DNA of 64,000 nt, taken from NCBI RefSeq assembly GCF_963556105.2, contig NZ_OY829944.1:1585501-1649500 (forward strand). The letters are read 5' to 3'. A program made the position numbers and the translations under genes. Positions 52,423 to 62,623 of this stretch are shown one piece after another (position 1 is the first letter of the stretch; each line of letters opens with the position of its first letter). A model generated the notes under the pieces. It saw only the letters and a program-made list of their open reading frames with translations, ran no database searches and had not been told where the DNA came from. This DNA is from an uncultured Tolumonas sp. Lineage in GTDB: Bacteria; Pseudomonadota; Gammaproteobacteria; Enterobacterales; Aeromonadaceae.

Positions 52423-53838
52423 TTATAATCCAGCGTATGCCGCGATCGCGGTAGCAATGGCCAGTGCCAGCTGTTCTGGTTTGCGTTTTTCTGAATATTC
52501 CAGCAATTCAGGGTGGCTTTCGACAAAGCTGGTATTAAAACGCCCGGTTCTGAATTCAGGGTTGTGCAAAATTTGCTGATAATAAGGTGTAGTGGTTTTT
52601 ACGCCATGTACCCGCATATCATCTAATGCACGCAAACCACGATCTAATGCTTCTTCCCAGGTCAGTGCCCAGACGATCAATTTCAGACACATCGAGTCGT
52701 AGTGGGGCGGAATCACATAACCGGTATAAATAGCTGTATCAGTACGAACCCCTGGGCCACCCGGTGCGTAATAGCGGGTGATCTTGCCGAAAGAGGGGAA
52801 AAAGTTATTTTTCGGATCTTCAGCATTAATACGGAACTGCAGAGCAAAACCTCGAAGTTGAATATCTTCCTGTTTCATCGACAGAGGTAAACCAGATGCA
52901 ATGCGGATCTGTTCACGAACGATATCAATACCGGTGATTTCTTCGGTGATCGTGTGTTCTACCTGTACACGCGTGTTCATTTCCATGAAATAAACTTCGT
53001 CGTCCGCCAGCAAGAATTCAACGGTACCGGCATTTTCATAGCCTACCGCTTTGGCGGCACGCACTGACAACTCGCCGATATAAGCGCGCTGTTCCGGTGT
53101 CAGTTGCGGGCTTGGTGCAATTTCGATCAGTTTCTGGTTACGGCGCTGGATAGAACAGTCACGTTCGAACAGGTGTACGGTGTTGCCAAAGCTATCTGCC
53201 AGAATTTGTGCTTCGATATGTTTTGGATTAACAATGCATTTTTCCAAAAACACTTCTGCAGAACCAAACGCTTTGGTGGCCTCAGAGATAACACGTGGAT
53301 AAGCCTGTTCCAATTCTTCGCGTGAGTTACAGCGACGAATGCCACGACCACCACCACCGGACGTTGCTTTCAGCATCACCGGATAACCGATACGGTCTGC
53401 TTCACGGATCGCTTCTGCTAAATCAGTTAAATTGCCTTCCGTACCGGGTGTGCATGGCACACCGGCAGCAATCATACTGCGTCGAGCTTCGGTTTTGTCG
53501 CCCATACGGCGGATAACTTCGGCGCTCGGGCCGATGAATTTGATGCCGTGTTGTTCGCAAAGCTCGGCGAAATGAGCATTTTCAGACAGGAAACCATAAC
53601 CAGGATGCAAAGCATCACAGCCAGTTTCCACTGCCATGCTGACCAAACGCTGTGGGCTCAGATAACCCGCCAGTGGATCTTGTCCCAGGTTATATGATTC
53701 ATCTGCACGTTTCACATGCAGTGCGTGGCGATCGGCGTCAGAATAGACAGCCACCGAGCGGATCCCCATTTCAGCACAGGCCCGCACGATTCGTACGGCG
53801 ATTTCACCCCGGTTGGCAATCAGAATTTTCTTTATCAC
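52423..53838 (-). CDS. pycA: Pyruvate carboxylase subunit A (biotin carboxylase)
   Basis: 471 aa from GTG 53838, with AAGGAGG 9 nt upstream; longer frames lack this. IKKILIANRGEIAVRIVRA opening, ATP-grasp loop KATSGGGGRGIRR, MEMNTRVQVEHTITEEITGID, FALQFRINAEDP. Carboxylates biotin on PycB using ATP and bicarbonate. The C-terminal part (KRKPEQLALAIATAIAAYAG) is the extension seen in PycA rather than AccC. Divergent LysR gene at 53973 is typical of pycR. Confidence 0.9.
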   Translation of the reverse strand: MIKKILIANRGEIAVRIVRACAEMGIRSVAVYSDADRHALHVKRADESYNLGQDPLAGYLSPQRLVSMAVETGCDALHPGYGFLSENAHFAELCEQHGIKFIGPSAEVIRRMGDKTEARRSMIAAGVPCTPGTEGNLTDLAEAIREADRIGYPVMLKATSGGGGRGIRRCNSREELEQAYPRVISEATKAFGSAEVFLEKCIVNPKHIEAQILADSFGNTVHLFERDCSIQRRNQKLIEIAPSPQLTPEQRAYIGELSVRAAKAVGYENAGTVEFLLADDEVYFMEMNTRVQVEHTITEEITGIDIVREQIRIASGLPLSMKQEDIQLRGFALQFRINAEDPKNNFFPSFGKITRYYAPGGPGVRTDTAIYTGYVIPPHYDSMCLKLIVWALTWEEALDRGLRALDDMRVHGVKTTTPYYQQILHNPEFRTGRFNTSFVESHPELLEYSEKRKPEQLALAIATAIAAYAGL

Positions 53839-53972
53839 GAAAAACAGCCTCCTTGTTTGTTCACAGGTGAACACTCCCTAAACACCATTAACCCTACGTC
53901 GGAAATAGAATTAATTAAAATTAATCTTTATTTTGTTTACTATAAAGAAAAACTTATACTCCATGAGGGAAC

Positions 53973-54926
53973 ATGCGAAATTCACTGATGCGTATAACCT
54001 TACGTCAATTACAGGTGTTTCGAGCCGTGTGCGAACACCTCTCTTATAGTCGTGCTGCCGAGGCGATGGCTCTTACTCAACCGGCGGTGAGTTTGCAGAT
54101 GCGGCAGCTGGAAGAGTTGATCGATCATCCGCTGTTTGAATATGTTGGCAAGAGGTTGTATCTCACTCAGGCGGCGGAAGGTCTGCTGCAGGCATCGACA
54201 GATGTGTTTCAACGCTTAGATGAGCTGGATATGGAGTTATCGGAACTCCGTGGCTCACTAAAAGGGCAGCTTCGTGTGTCAGTCGAATCGAGTGCGAAAT
54301 ATCTGTCGCCGCATTTACTGGCAGCGTTTCAGCGCCGGCACCCTGAAGTGAGCCCTTTGTTAAGGGTAGTGAACCGAGCTCAAATCATCAAACGTCTGAC
54401 CGAAAATAGAGATGACTTGGTGATCATGTCGTTGGTGCCTGAAGATATGGCGTTGGAATTTATGCCGTTTCTGAATAACCCGATAGTTGCTGTGGCACCG
54501 GCCGCGCATCCGGCATGTCAGATAGAGCATCTGACATTAAAAGATTTACAGGAATGGCCGTTGCTTATTCGTGAGCCGGGGTCTGGAACGCGTAAAGCAT
54601 GCGAAGAGTTTTTTCAGCAAAAGCGGGTACATTTTTCTAAAACACTTGAACTGAATTCTCAAGAGGCACAACGTGAGGGTGTGGTCGCGGGGTTAGGTTT
54701 AGCTTTTCTGCCTCGGCATGCGGTGCATCTTGAGCTGAAAGCCGGTGTATTACGCGAGTTACCGGTCAAAGAGTTACCCTTGTATCGCAGCTGGTGTTTG
54801 GTGCATGCCCGCGGTAAACGTTTGTCGCCGGTTGCGCAGGCATTTGTTGATTTTATTCGGGAAGAGCGCGCAGTCATTAGCGCTATTGCGAAGCGATTTG
54901 ATGTAACGATATCGAGTGAGCGATAA
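53973..54926 (+). CDS. LysR-family regulator divergent from pycAB (PycR-like)
   Basis: 317 aa; ATG 53973 with GAGGG nearby, or ATG 53988 (MRITLRQLQVF). HTH LSYSRAAEAMALTQPAVSLQMRQLE at about 23-47. Effector domain of the CbbR/CysB-like type: SSAKYLSPHLLAAFQRRHPEV, PLLIREPGSGTRKACEEFF. In pseudomonads pycA and pycB also lie beside a LysR gene, which supports regulation of anaplerosis. The intergenic gap of 134 bp holds both promoters. Confidence 0.88.
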   Translation: MRNSLMRITLRQLQVFRAVCEHLSYSRAAEAMALTQPAVSLQMRQLEELIDHPLFEYVGKRLYLTQAAEGLLQASTDVFQRLDELDMELSELRGSLKGQLRVSVESSAKYLSPHLLAAFQRRHPEVSPLLRVVNRAQIIKRLTENRDDLVIMSLVPEDMALEFMPFLNNPIVAVAPAAHPACQIEHLTLKDLQEWPLLIREPGSGTRKACEEFFQQKRVHFSKTLELNSQEAQREGVVAGLGLAFLPRHAVHLELKAGVLRELPVKELPLYRSWCLVHARGKRLSPVAQAFVDFIREERAVISAIAKRFDVTISSER

Positions 54927-54937
54927 ACCAAAAATAA

Positions 54938-54970
54938 AAGAGGGGTAATCGTTGTTGTTATGATTACTCC
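54938..54970. terminator. Hairpin between lysR and nudix genes
   Basis: GAGGGGTAATC-GTTGTTGTTAT-GATTACTCCTC; the genes converge. Confidence 0.65.
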
Positions 54971-54981
54971 TCACTACCCAT

Positions 54982-55419
54982 TTAAATCGCCAGTTTGTCT
55001 TTCAAACAAATAGTCTTGAGCATGGCGAATTGTTGCTCATGTTCTTTTTTGACGTCATCGAAGCGGCGAAGAATTTCTATTGTTGCAGGAGATAGCGTGG
55101 CTTGCTGTTCTGCGGTTAATGACTTTGTGTAATGCAACGCTACCGCATCATCTTGCGGTTTCGGTGTGCCAGTGGCGATGAGATAAAACACTTTATGCCG
55201 GTTGGAATAAGATTCGTGATCGAATAAATAGATAGCAGCATGCGCCTGTAAGGTTGTCTCTTCTCTTAATTCGCGGATGGCGGCTTCCAGCCTGGATTCG
55301 CCGCGGTTTGCTTGTCCACCGGGTAATAATAAAAGGCCGCCGCTTGTTTCTGCCAGCAAAATGCCATTATCACATTCAACAATACAGGTCGCGCGGCGTG
55401 GTTTGAAACGTGTATTCAT
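54982..55419 (-). CDS. Nudix hydrolase
   Basis: 145 aa from ATG 55419 (AGGG 7 nt upstream). The Nudix box GGQANRGESRLEAAIRELREET at about 36-57 fits GX5EX7REUXEEXGU except for a weak final Gly (TTL). ETSGGLLLLPGG precedes it. Hydrolyses a nucleoside diphosphate linked to X; substrate not predictable. Cytosolic, single gene. Confidence 0.88.
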   Translation of the reverse strand: MNTRFKPRRATCIVECDNGILLAETSGGLLLLPGGQANRGESRLEAAIRELREETTLQAHAAIYLFDHESYSNRHKVFYLIATGTPKPQDDAVALHYTKSLTAEQQATLSPATIEILRRFDDVKKEHEQQFAMLKTICLKDKLAI

Positions 55420-55685
55420 GGTCATTCCCTGAAAGTAGTCAATGTTACTGCTGCGATTCGTTCCTTGCGTTAATCATAGTTTTTACCACAAAAAATGGTA
55501 TTAATTCTTTCTAATGCAGTGCATTAAAAGTCTTGTTTTCTCTCTGAAATCTAATCTGGTCTACGCTTAGATTAATATGCTTAAACCACTTGCTGTCTAC
55601 CTGCAATGCCCTGTGGTTTGGGTATAAAACATCGGGCGAGTTAAGTCGTATCACCCTCAGGCCAAACACGCATATTGGGCTAACT

Positions 55686-58358
55686 ATGTTTATTGCCAAT
55701 CTTTCCGTTACTGAGGCTCTCGATAGTCTTAAAACGACAGAGCAAGGGCTGACTCATGCGGAGGCGCAACGGCGATTGCGCGAATTTGGTTATAACCGGT
55801 TGGAAGTGGTTAAGCAAAAGTCGATTTTGCTGCGTTTTTTCAGCGAATTTACGCACTTCTTTGCAATTATTTTATGGATCGCTGCCGGGCTGGCTTTTTT
55901 TGCGGAAACCCGAGCGTCCAATGAAGGGATGTTAACCTTGGGCATCGCCATCCTTGGCGTTATTCTCATCAACGGTATCTTTTCATTTTGGCAAGAGTAT
56001 CGCGCAGAACGTGCTATTTCAGCGTTAACCAAATTATTGCCGCAACAAGCACTGGTGCTTCGCGATGGTCAATTACAACCAATATTGGCTGAAATGCTGG
56101 TGCCAGGAGACTGCATCGTTTTAGAGGAAGGCGATAATGTGCCAGCCGATTGTCGGTTGATTTATGCCGCCGGTGTGCGGGTTAATATCTCGACGGTGAC
56201 TGGTGAATCATTACCCATGGCGCGCGCAGCTGAAACGGTGGCAGATAATTCGGCATTAAATGCCAAAAATTTACTGTTGGCTGGAACTTCGGTGGTGTCG
56301 GGGCAGTGTCGGGCGGTTATCTTTGCAACCGGGCGGCATACTGAATTTGGCCAGATAGCCCATCTGACGCAAACAGAGCAAGGTAGCATCTCTCATTTAC
56401 AGTTGGAAATTGCCCGACTGTCAAAGCTGGTGGCTGGATTTGCGGCAACATTAGGCATCATATTCTTTGGTATTGGCTCTCTTTTAGGTTTGCCTTTTTG
56501 GGATAACCTGATGTTTGCGATTGGAATTATTGTGGCGAATGTACCGGAAGGGTTATTGCCTACTGTGACACTGAGTCTGGCGATGGCCACACAACGCATG
56601 GCAAAACGACATGCGCTGGTGCGTCATTTAACAGCGGTGGAAACGCTGGGTTCCACCACGGTGATTTGTTCCGATAAAACCGGCACATTAACGCAAAACA
56701 AAATGACCGCCCGCAGAATTTATCGGCACAACCGGTTAAATGAAATTGGTGATCACGCAGCATATGCGAGTGACATTCGACTGATACAAAATGCGCAATA
56801 TTGCCATAATCTGAAGAAGAGTTTTCACGAAAATCAGCCTATTTGGTTAGGTGATCCGATGGAGATTGCACTCGCCGATTTTGGAAAGCAGAGCCATGAT
56901 TTTGGTGATATTCCAATCAGCTCTGAGATCGTGTTTGATAGTGATCGCAAGCGGATGTCGGTGGTGATCGAGCATGCCGGAGAACGTTGGTTATATTGCA
57001 AAGGGGCGCCCGAGACAGTATTACCGATGTGTAAGCATGTGATAAGTCAGACAGAAAGCACAGATCAATTGATGCCAATTGATCATGCGGTGCAGCGGCA
57101 GATCACGGCAGCACAAAACACCATGGCGAACGATGGTTTGCGGGTGTTGGCTTTTGCTTACCGTCGCTTAGACGCAGAGCAGCTTCCTGAAGAGCATGAT
57201 CTGATTTTTTCTGCACTGATTGGCTTACACGATCCACCTCGGCCTGAGGTTAAAGAGGCAATGGCGCGTTGTCATTCGGCCGGGATCAAAGTCATCATGG
57301 TCACCGGTGATCACCCACATACTGCGGTAGCCATTGCACGTGAAATTGGTTTGGTAACATCGGCTAATCCGGTGGTTTTAGAGGGCCAGGTGTTACGTAA
57401 AATGAGCGCTGCGCATTTGCATCTGGTTCTCGATAGCCCGGAGATCATTTTTGCCCGAGTGACGGCCGAGCAGAAAATGCATGTTGTGAAAGCGCTGAAA
57501 CGTAAGAATGAAATTGTTGCGGTAACCGGTGATGGTGTGAACGATGCGCCGGCACTAAAAATTGCTGATATCGGCATCGCGATGGGCGTATCTGGTACTG
57601 ATGTCGCGAAAGAGGCGTCCGATATTATTTTGCTCGATGATAATTTTGCCAGCATCGTCAATGCGATCGAAGAAGGGCGTACTGTCTTTGAAAATATCCG
57701 CAAATTTCTGACATATATTCTGACATCCAACATTCCTGAATTGCTGCCTTATATTGCCTTCGTTATCTTCAAGATCCCATTACCGTTGACCATTATTCAA
57801 ATTCTGGCTGTCGATTTGGGCACGGATATGTTGCCGGCATTAGCGCTCGGTGCAGAATCTTCCGATAAAAATTTGATGCAGCAGCCACCTCGTCCGGCGA
57901 AAGAACGGTTGTTGTCTTGGCCGTTAATAATTCGCGCATATTTATGGTTAGGGATGTTAGAAGCGTTGGCGTCATTGACCGTTTTCTTTTTCGTATTGCA
58001 GCAATCGGGCTGGGAATATGGCGCTCTATTGAGTAAAACCGATCTGGTTTACCAGCAAGCCACTACAGCATGTCTGGCTGCCATTGTCATGGCGCAGATC
58101 ATGAACGTGTTTGTTTGCCGGCATCCGCGCATGTCGGTATTTCAACTTAACATCAGCGGCAACCCATTACTGTGGTTAGGGATTTTCGTTGAAATTATTC
58201 TGATCTTGCTGGTGGTATACACCCCGTGGGGGAATGCGTTATTTGGCACGCAACCACTGGGGTTATCGGTCTGGGGTTTGATGATTGTTTTAGCACTGTG
58301 TTTGGGCGGAATGGAAGAATTACGCAAGGCAATAATGCGCAGAATGTCCGTTTCCTGA
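55686..58358 (+). CDS. P2-type cation-transporting ATPase
   Basis: 890 aa from ATG 55686; the frame extends to 55590 without signals. Order: N-terminal cation ATPase domain, TGES (about 176), ANVPEGLLPTVTLSLAMATQRM in TM4, phosphorylation site CSDKTGTLTQNKM (Asp about 342), KGAPE nucleotide domain, VTGDHPHTA, VTGDGVNDAPALKIADIGIAMG hinge, and six C-terminal helices. The TM4 motif NVPEGLLPTVT with the TM5/6 NIPELLP/DLGTDMLPALALG resembles Na+/K+-ATPase-like (P2C-like) bacterial pumps more than SERCA Ca2+ pumps. Ion specificity unproven. Monocistronic. Confidence 0.9.
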   Translation: MFIANLSVTEALDSLKTTEQGLTHAEAQRRLREFGYNRLEVVKQKSILLRFFSEFTHFFAIILWIAAGLAFFAETRASNEGMLTLGIAILGVILINGIFSFWQEYRAERAISALTKLLPQQALVLRDGQLQPILAEMLVPGDCIVLEEGDNVPADCRLIYAAGVRVNISTVTGESLPMARAAETVADNSALNAKNLLLAGTSVVSGQCRAVIFATGRHTEFGQIAHLTQTEQGSISHLQLEIARLSKLVAGFAATLGIIFFGIGSLLGLPFWDNLMFAIGIIVANVPEGLLPTVTLSLAMATQRMAKRHALVRHLTAVETLGSTTVICSDKTGTLTQNKMTARRIYRHNRLNEIGDHAAYASDIRLIQNAQYCHNLKKSFHENQPIWLGDPMEIALADFGKQSHDFGDIPISSEIVFDSDRKRMSVVIEHAGERWLYCKGAPETVLPMCKHVISQTESTDQLMPIDHAVQRQITAAQNTMANDGLRVLAFAYRRLDAEQLPEEHDLIFSALIGLHDPPRPEVKEAMARCHSAGIKVIMVTGDHPHTAVAIAREIGLVTSANPVVLEGQVLRKMSAAHLHLVLDSPEIIFARVTAEQKMHVVKALKRKNEIVAVTGDGVNDAPALKIADIGIAMGVSGTDVAKEASDIILLDDNFASIVNAIEEGRTVFENIRKFLTYILTSNIPELLPYIAFVIFKIPLPLTIIQILAVDLGTDMLPALALGAESSDKNLMQQPPRPAKERLLSWPLIIRAYLWLGMLEALASLTVFFFVLQQSGWEYGALLSKTDLVYQQATTACLAAIVMAQIMNVFVCRHPRMSVFQLNISGNPLLWLGIFVEIILILLVVYTPWGNALFGTQPLGLSVWGLMIVLALCLGGMEELRKAIMRRMSVS

Positions 58359-58510
58359 TTATTTACTTTGCTGAAAATGGTAAAAGTGCAAATTAACAGT
58401 CAAGAAGTACATTTTTTTTCAAAATAGTAGTCGAAATAAGCTGAAATCATTGCACATAACAGCGTGATATCGGTTACATTTCTATAACAACTAATGTGCT
58501 GCGCCTTCAT

Positions 58511-59743
58511 ATGGATATTCTTCATCTCGATATAAAGAGCATGATGCTGATGTGTGTCTTCATCGGCGTACTCATTTCCGGCGGATTAGCGGCATTACTT
58601 CGCGATCGTTATGTGTGTCCGGGTATGCCTTTCTGGGTCTGCGGTTTTTTCCTTTTCACGGTAGGCGTGTTTTTCGCGGTAGGCCGTGCTTTTACACCTT
58701 TATGGGTGAGTGTATTTTTCGGCAATTTATTTAGTTTCCTCGGCACTAATTTATTGTGGTTGGGGTTGCTGAAATACAACAACAAAATGAAACGCTACCA
58801 CTTTCTCGTTATGGGGTTATCGCTGCTTACGGCTATCTCGTTGCTGTTTATGTTAAGTGCGGGTGTACCGGAAAAGAATCGGGCTGAACTGATATCCATT
58901 GTGTTTAATGTGCAAAGTTTATTGTGTGTTCGTGAAGCGCTGCGAGATAGAGAGCAATATGAATCAGGGCGGCTGATGTTTGCCTTCACCTGTATGTTGG
59001 CCACCATCGGATCATGTCTGCGTTTTCTGACTTATCAGATGGAGCAATCGTATTCTTTGCTGAACACTAACATCAGTAATTTGTTGCTGATTTTTAACGC
59101 AATTATTGTGTTTTTAGGCTTAAGTTTCAGCATCATGCTGATCACGTCTCAATGGTTGCAACAAAAGCTGGCAGCGTTTGCTGCTTATGATGCGTTAACT
59201 GGTGTTTATAACCGTTATGGCCTCAGTGAACAGACTGCTGTGTTGTTTGGATCGAAAAATAAAGCGGCATTCAGTAACTGCAGTGTCGCAATGATTGATA
59301 TCGATTTTTTCAAAAAGACGAATGATAGCTATGGGCATTTTGTCGGCGATTTGGTGTTAAAAGCCGTCGCTGCAACATTGCGTCAAAATATTCGGCATCA
59401 AGATATTTTGGCTCGTTATGGCGGCGAAGAGTTTATTGTTGTTTTACCGGATACTAGTAAAGCTGCTGCGCTGGCTTGGGCTGAACGAGTCAGAGAGCTA
59501 GTGTCTATGGAACCTGTATTGGTTAATCAGCACGCAATCACGATTACGCTGAGTATTGGTTTGGTTGATCTGTCGGAGGAAAAGCACGTTTCTTTAGATG
59601 ATGCTATTCGCGAGGCAGACATCGCGTTATATCAAGCTAAAGAGCGCGGCAGAAATCGGGTCTGCTGGTTTGATAACGCCGCCTCACTTTTAATGTACAC
59701 CGCGAATTACAACGGCGGAGTGACTTCCGTAACTGACCGCTGA
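58511..59743 (+). CDS. Diguanylate cyclase with membrane sensor domain
   Basis: 410 aa from ATG 58511; GTG 58496 is an alternative. About seven hydrophobic helices occupy residues 10-215 (7TM-like sensor), then the GGDEF domain: FAAYDALTGVYNRYGL, CSVAMIDIDFFKKTNDSYGH, active site RYGGEEF (about 298-304). The inhibitory site RHQD stands five residues before GGEEF, so product feedback is expected. Makes c-di-GMP from GTP at the inner membrane. The C-terminal ISIGL-type segment (TLSIGLVDLSEE) is intact. Confidence 0.92.
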   Translation: MDILHLDIKSMMLMCVFIGVLISGGLAALLRDRYVCPGMPFWVCGFFLFTVGVFFAVGRAFTPLWVSVFFGNLFSFLGTNLLWLGLLKYNNKMKRYHFLVMGLSLLTAISLLFMLSAGVPEKNRAELISIVFNVQSLLCVREALRDREQYESGRLMFAFTCMLATIGSCLRFLTYQMEQSYSLLNTNISNLLLIFNAIIVFLGLSFSIMLITSQWLQQKLAAFAAYDALTGVYNRYGLSEQTAVLFGSKNKAAFSNCSVAMIDIDFFKKTNDSYGHFVGDLVLKAVAATLRQNIRHQDILARYGGEEFIVVLPDTSKAAALAWAERVRELVSMEPVLVNQHAITITLSIGLVDLSEEKHVSLDDAIREADIALYQAKERGRNRVCWFDNAASLLMYTANYNGGVTSVTDR

Positions 59744-59882
59744 CATCCCGGCGATAATATCGGCTATCTGTAAAACTGAGCAGCAACTGACAGTGCTGAC
59801 AGGCTGGTTGCAGATTTAAGCATGGCAATGCTCGTTATACTCATCTGCTTTGAAAAACCGATTAAAAACAGAGAGAAAAACC

Positions 59883-60146
59883 ATGCCAGCGATTGCGAAA
59901 GTAGGGGATATGCACGCGTGTCCGCAACGAGGTCACGGGGTTAATTCGATAGTTAGTGGCTCATCAGATGTCTTCATCAATGGCATGCCAGCCGCCACTG
60001 TGGGTTCTGGAACGGGTTGTGGGGCTTCTGTTGCGGTAGGCAGTAACACCGTGACTATCAACGGCAAACCTGCCGCTGTATTAGGCTCTGCCACCACGCA
60101 CGGCGGCGTGATTGTTTCCGGCTCAGGTAATGTATTGATTGGCTAA
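59883..60146 (+). CDS. PAAR-domain protein (type VI secretion spike tip)
   Basis: 87 aa from ATG 59883 with AGAGAG upstream. Three PAAR-like repeats: AIAKVGDMHACPQRGHGVN, VFINGMPAATVGS, TVTINGKPAAVLGSATTHGG. The His/Cys residues fit zinc binding at the cone tip that sits on VgrG. No toxin extension is present, and no VgrG or T6SS gene is within the window, so it is an orphan tip. Confidence 0.9.
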   Translation: MPAIAKVGDMHACPQRGHGVNSIVSGSSDVFINGMPAATVGSGTGCGASVAVGSNTVTINGKPAAVLGSATTHGGVIVSGSGNVLIG

Positions 60147-60176
60147 GGTGTAAAACAATCCAGAGGTTTAAAACCG

Positions 60177-61271
60177 CTATGCGGTTAATGTCAGAAAATG
60201 ACTCATACCCTGCATGACCGTGATATTGGCTTGTTCCATGGCACTTAACGCAGAAAGTGCACCGTCATAATCACCATTATGATAACGGGTAACTGCTTTT
60301 CTTGCGTTGTCATGCACGGCTTGATGCGGTGTTTCCATGTCACGATAACCTGATGATTTAGAGAAACTGGCTTTGCCTTCGCCAGTGTAATACCACTGGC
60401 CGAGTCGGCATTCGGTGTAGTCAGGAAGCTGCTCTGCAGTCAGGCTGGATAAGCCCATTAATACTTTATAAACCTCTAACTTCAGGCTGAGTTCTTCCAG
60501 ATTGGCTAATTCAGCATTGGAAAGCAGTGAGGCTCCGGTAATGGATTTCTCTAAATGTTGTGATAGCTCCATTAATTGCAGCATGCCATTTGTGGCGGAA
60601 AGGCTATTAGTGCTGTAACGACGTGCATTGACGGCACCTTGCTCCATCGTGTTTTTGGCCTGTTGTGTATCCAGCTGGATTTCAGTAACCAGCCCGGCAA
60701 TTTCAGTTGTGGCCTTGCTGGTGCGTTCCGCCAGATTACGAACCTCATCTGCCACTACAGCAAACCCGCGGCCTTGTTCACCAGCGCGGGCAGCCTCAAT
60801 GGCGGCATTTAATGCTAACAAATTGGTTTGGTCGGCAATCCCTTTGATCAATTGAACGATGCCATTGATTTGGCTCGCCCGCTCATGCAACGAGGCTACG
60901 TTTTCTGAAGCTGCTGTAATTTGTTCAAACATCGTCTGCAGGTTATTAGCCATTTGTTGGAACGCGAGACGATTGGTTTCTGATTCGCGAGATGATGACG
61001 TAGCCGCTATTTTTTGTTGATTCAGCAGCACAGTCAGGCCCGAAAAAGAGTCGCCGAGCCCCTGTAGTGATTGGCCAAAATTAGCAAGATTGGCAAACAT
61101 ACCAAGAAAAAAGTGTTCTCTGGATTGTGCACTCGTTAGCTGTTGCTGAATTTGCTGGTTTTCTTCGCATACTTTTTTATGTTCGGCTCGTAGTTGGTCT
61201 ATCTCAATTTTCAAAGTCAGATTTTCATCGGATAAAATCTGACATTGTTGTTTCAATTTAAAGCCAAACAT
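60177..61271 (-). CDS. Soluble methyl-accepting chemotaxis-type receptor with CZB-like C-terminus
   Basis: 364 aa from ATG 61271 (GAGG upstream). No membrane helix. N-terminal coiled coil (about 8-60), then a chemoreceptor signalling domain with the conserved hairpin [41 protein letters not shown] (shown here in parts: [28 protein letters not shown]). The C-terminus resembles the zinc-binding CZB domain: [17 protein letters not shown] and [15 protein letters not shown] supply Cys and two His, but the usual first His is not evident ([11 protein letters not shown]). Probably a cytosolic sensor of zinc or oxidants such as hypochlorite signalling to CheA. Confidence 0.86.
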   Translation of the reverse strand: MFGFKLKQQCQILSDENLTLKIEIDQLRAEHKKVCEENQQIQQQLTSAQSREHFFLGMFANLANFGQSLQGLGDSFSGLTVLLNQQKIAATSSSRESETNRLAFQQMANNLQTMFEQITAASENVASLHERASQINGIVQLIKGIADQTNLLALNAAIEAARAGEQGRGFAVVADEVRNLAERTSKATTEIAGLVTEIQLDTQQAKNTMEQGAVNARRYSTNSLSATNGMLQLMELSQHLEKSITGASLLSNAELANLEELSLKLEVYKVLMGLSSLTAEQLPDYTECRLGQWYYTGEGKASFSKSSGYRDMETPHQAVHDNARKAVTRYHNGDYDGALSALSAMEQANITVMQGMSHFLTLTA

Positions 61272-61347
61272 AAGTACCTCGAAAAAAGTCAGTTTTGAGG
61301 AACATCCTTGTTCCAAATTGAGCCATGAGCTCCCGAATATTTGCTCG

Positions 61348-62544
61348 TTAATTCACGCCACCAGAACCAAAGGCTTCGGCAAAAATGCGTTCACTGGTTA
61401 CACCATTTCGTTGTAATTCGCTGAGATAATGGCGCATGAAAGGTGCTGGCCCGCAAAGGTAGTATTCTGCGTCAGCCAGTTCCGGTGATAGCAGAAGATC
61501 AATTGCCAAAGGTGCAGCCCCGATCCCGCTATCTTGTTCTGTGCGCTGATCGTAGAAAAAGCTGGCTTCTACATTGGTTTGTGCAGCAGCAAGCTGTTCG
61601 ACATGCGATTTAAAGGCGTGTACGGCATTGTTACGGCAGGTATGAATAAAGTGAACTTTGCGTGATGACTGGCTGGCAACCAGATGATTTAAGATCGACA
61701 CCATTGGCGTAATGCCAACACCGCCGCTGAGTAATACCACACGAGTCTGTACGGTTTCATTCAGGAAGAAATCGCCCAATGGCATTGAAATATCCAGAAT
61801 GGCATTTTCAGCAAACTGATCATGTAGCAGATTGGAAACCTGACCATCCGGTTTTTCCGCATTGGCGCGTTCACGTTTGACGGAAATACGCAGGTAATCA
61901 TTACCCGGTGCATCAGAAAGAGAATATTGGCGCGGTTGGAACAGGTTCCATTCTGCTACAAACAATTTAACGCTGATATATTGGCCCGGCTTGTAAGTCG
62001 GTACTTTGCCGCCATCGATCGGATACAAATAAAACGACGTAATTTCTTCGCTTTCCTGCACTTTCTGACCGATACGGAATGGACGCCAGCCTGTCCAGCC
62101 ACCTTCTTGCTGAGTCGCTTGCTGATACAGGTCAGATTCCAGATTGATAAACAAATCAGCTAATTCGGTGTAAGCCGCCGCCCATGCGCTGATCAATTCA
62201 TCTGACGCGGCATCACCCAAAACTTCTTTAATTGATGCGAGTAAGTGGCGACCGACGATAGCGTAATGCTCTGCCCGGATACCTAAACTAACGTGCTTGT
62301 GGGCGATACGCTCGACAACCGGTAATAACACCGACGGATCATCAATATTTTCTGCATAAGCAGCCACAGCCATCGCCAGCGCTTCTTGCTGACGACCTGA
62401 ATTTTGGTGTCCCTGATTGAAGATATTTTTCAGTTCAGGGTTATGGGTGAACATCCGCTGATAGAAATGTTTCGTCAGCGCCACCCCATTGGTTTTTAAT
62501 ACTGGAACAGTGGCTTTAACTAATGCTTTTTGTTGTTCGTTCAT
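61348..62544 (-). CDS. hmp: Flavohaemoglobin, nitric oxide dioxygenase
   Basis: 398 aa from ATG 62544 (GGAGA upstream). Globin domain with the proximal His in AHKHVSLGI (about 82-90) and distal Tyr in HFYQRMF (about 29), then FAD-binding [10 protein letters not shown] (about 206) and NAD site [15 protein letters not shown] (about 268-282), closing with YLCGPAPFM and the terminal FG of AEAFGSGG. Converts NO and O2 to nitrate with NADH. Lies 80 bp after ytfE on the same strand; a hairpin (62582-62602, GGGGATAC-CAAC-GTATCCCC) stands between them. Confidence 0.96.
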   Translation of the reverse strand: MNEQQKALVKATVPVLKTNGVALTKHFYQRMFTHNPELKNIFNQGHQNSGRQQEALAMAVAAYAENIDDPSVLLPVVERIAHKHVSLGIRAEHYAIVGRHLLASIKEVLGDAASDELISAWAAAYTELADLFINLESDLYQQATQQEGGWTGWRPFRIGQKVQESEEITSFYLYPIDGGKVPTYKPGQYISVKLFVAEWNLFQPRQYSLSDAPGNDYLRISVKRERANAEKPDGQVSNLLHDQFAENAILDISMPLGDFFLNETVQTRVVLLSGGVGITPMVSILNHLVASQSSRKVHFIHTCRNNAVHAFKSHVEQLAAAQTNVEASFFYDQRTEQDSGIGAAPLAIDLLLSPELADAEYYLCGPAPFMRHYLSELQRNGVTSERIFAEAFGSGGVN

Positions 62545-62581
62545 AAAGTCTCCATGACCAAAACACGCGATGACCAAAATT

Positions 62582-62602
62582 CAGGGGGATACGTTGGTAT
62601 CC
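62582..62602 (-). terminator. Hairpin between ytfE and hmp
   Basis: GGGGATACCAACGTATCCCC on the minus strand, without a T-run. It may attenuate hmp or protect the ytfE mRNA 3' end. Confidence 0.5.
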
Positions 62603-62623
62603 CCGGCATAATGGAATGGCTGG

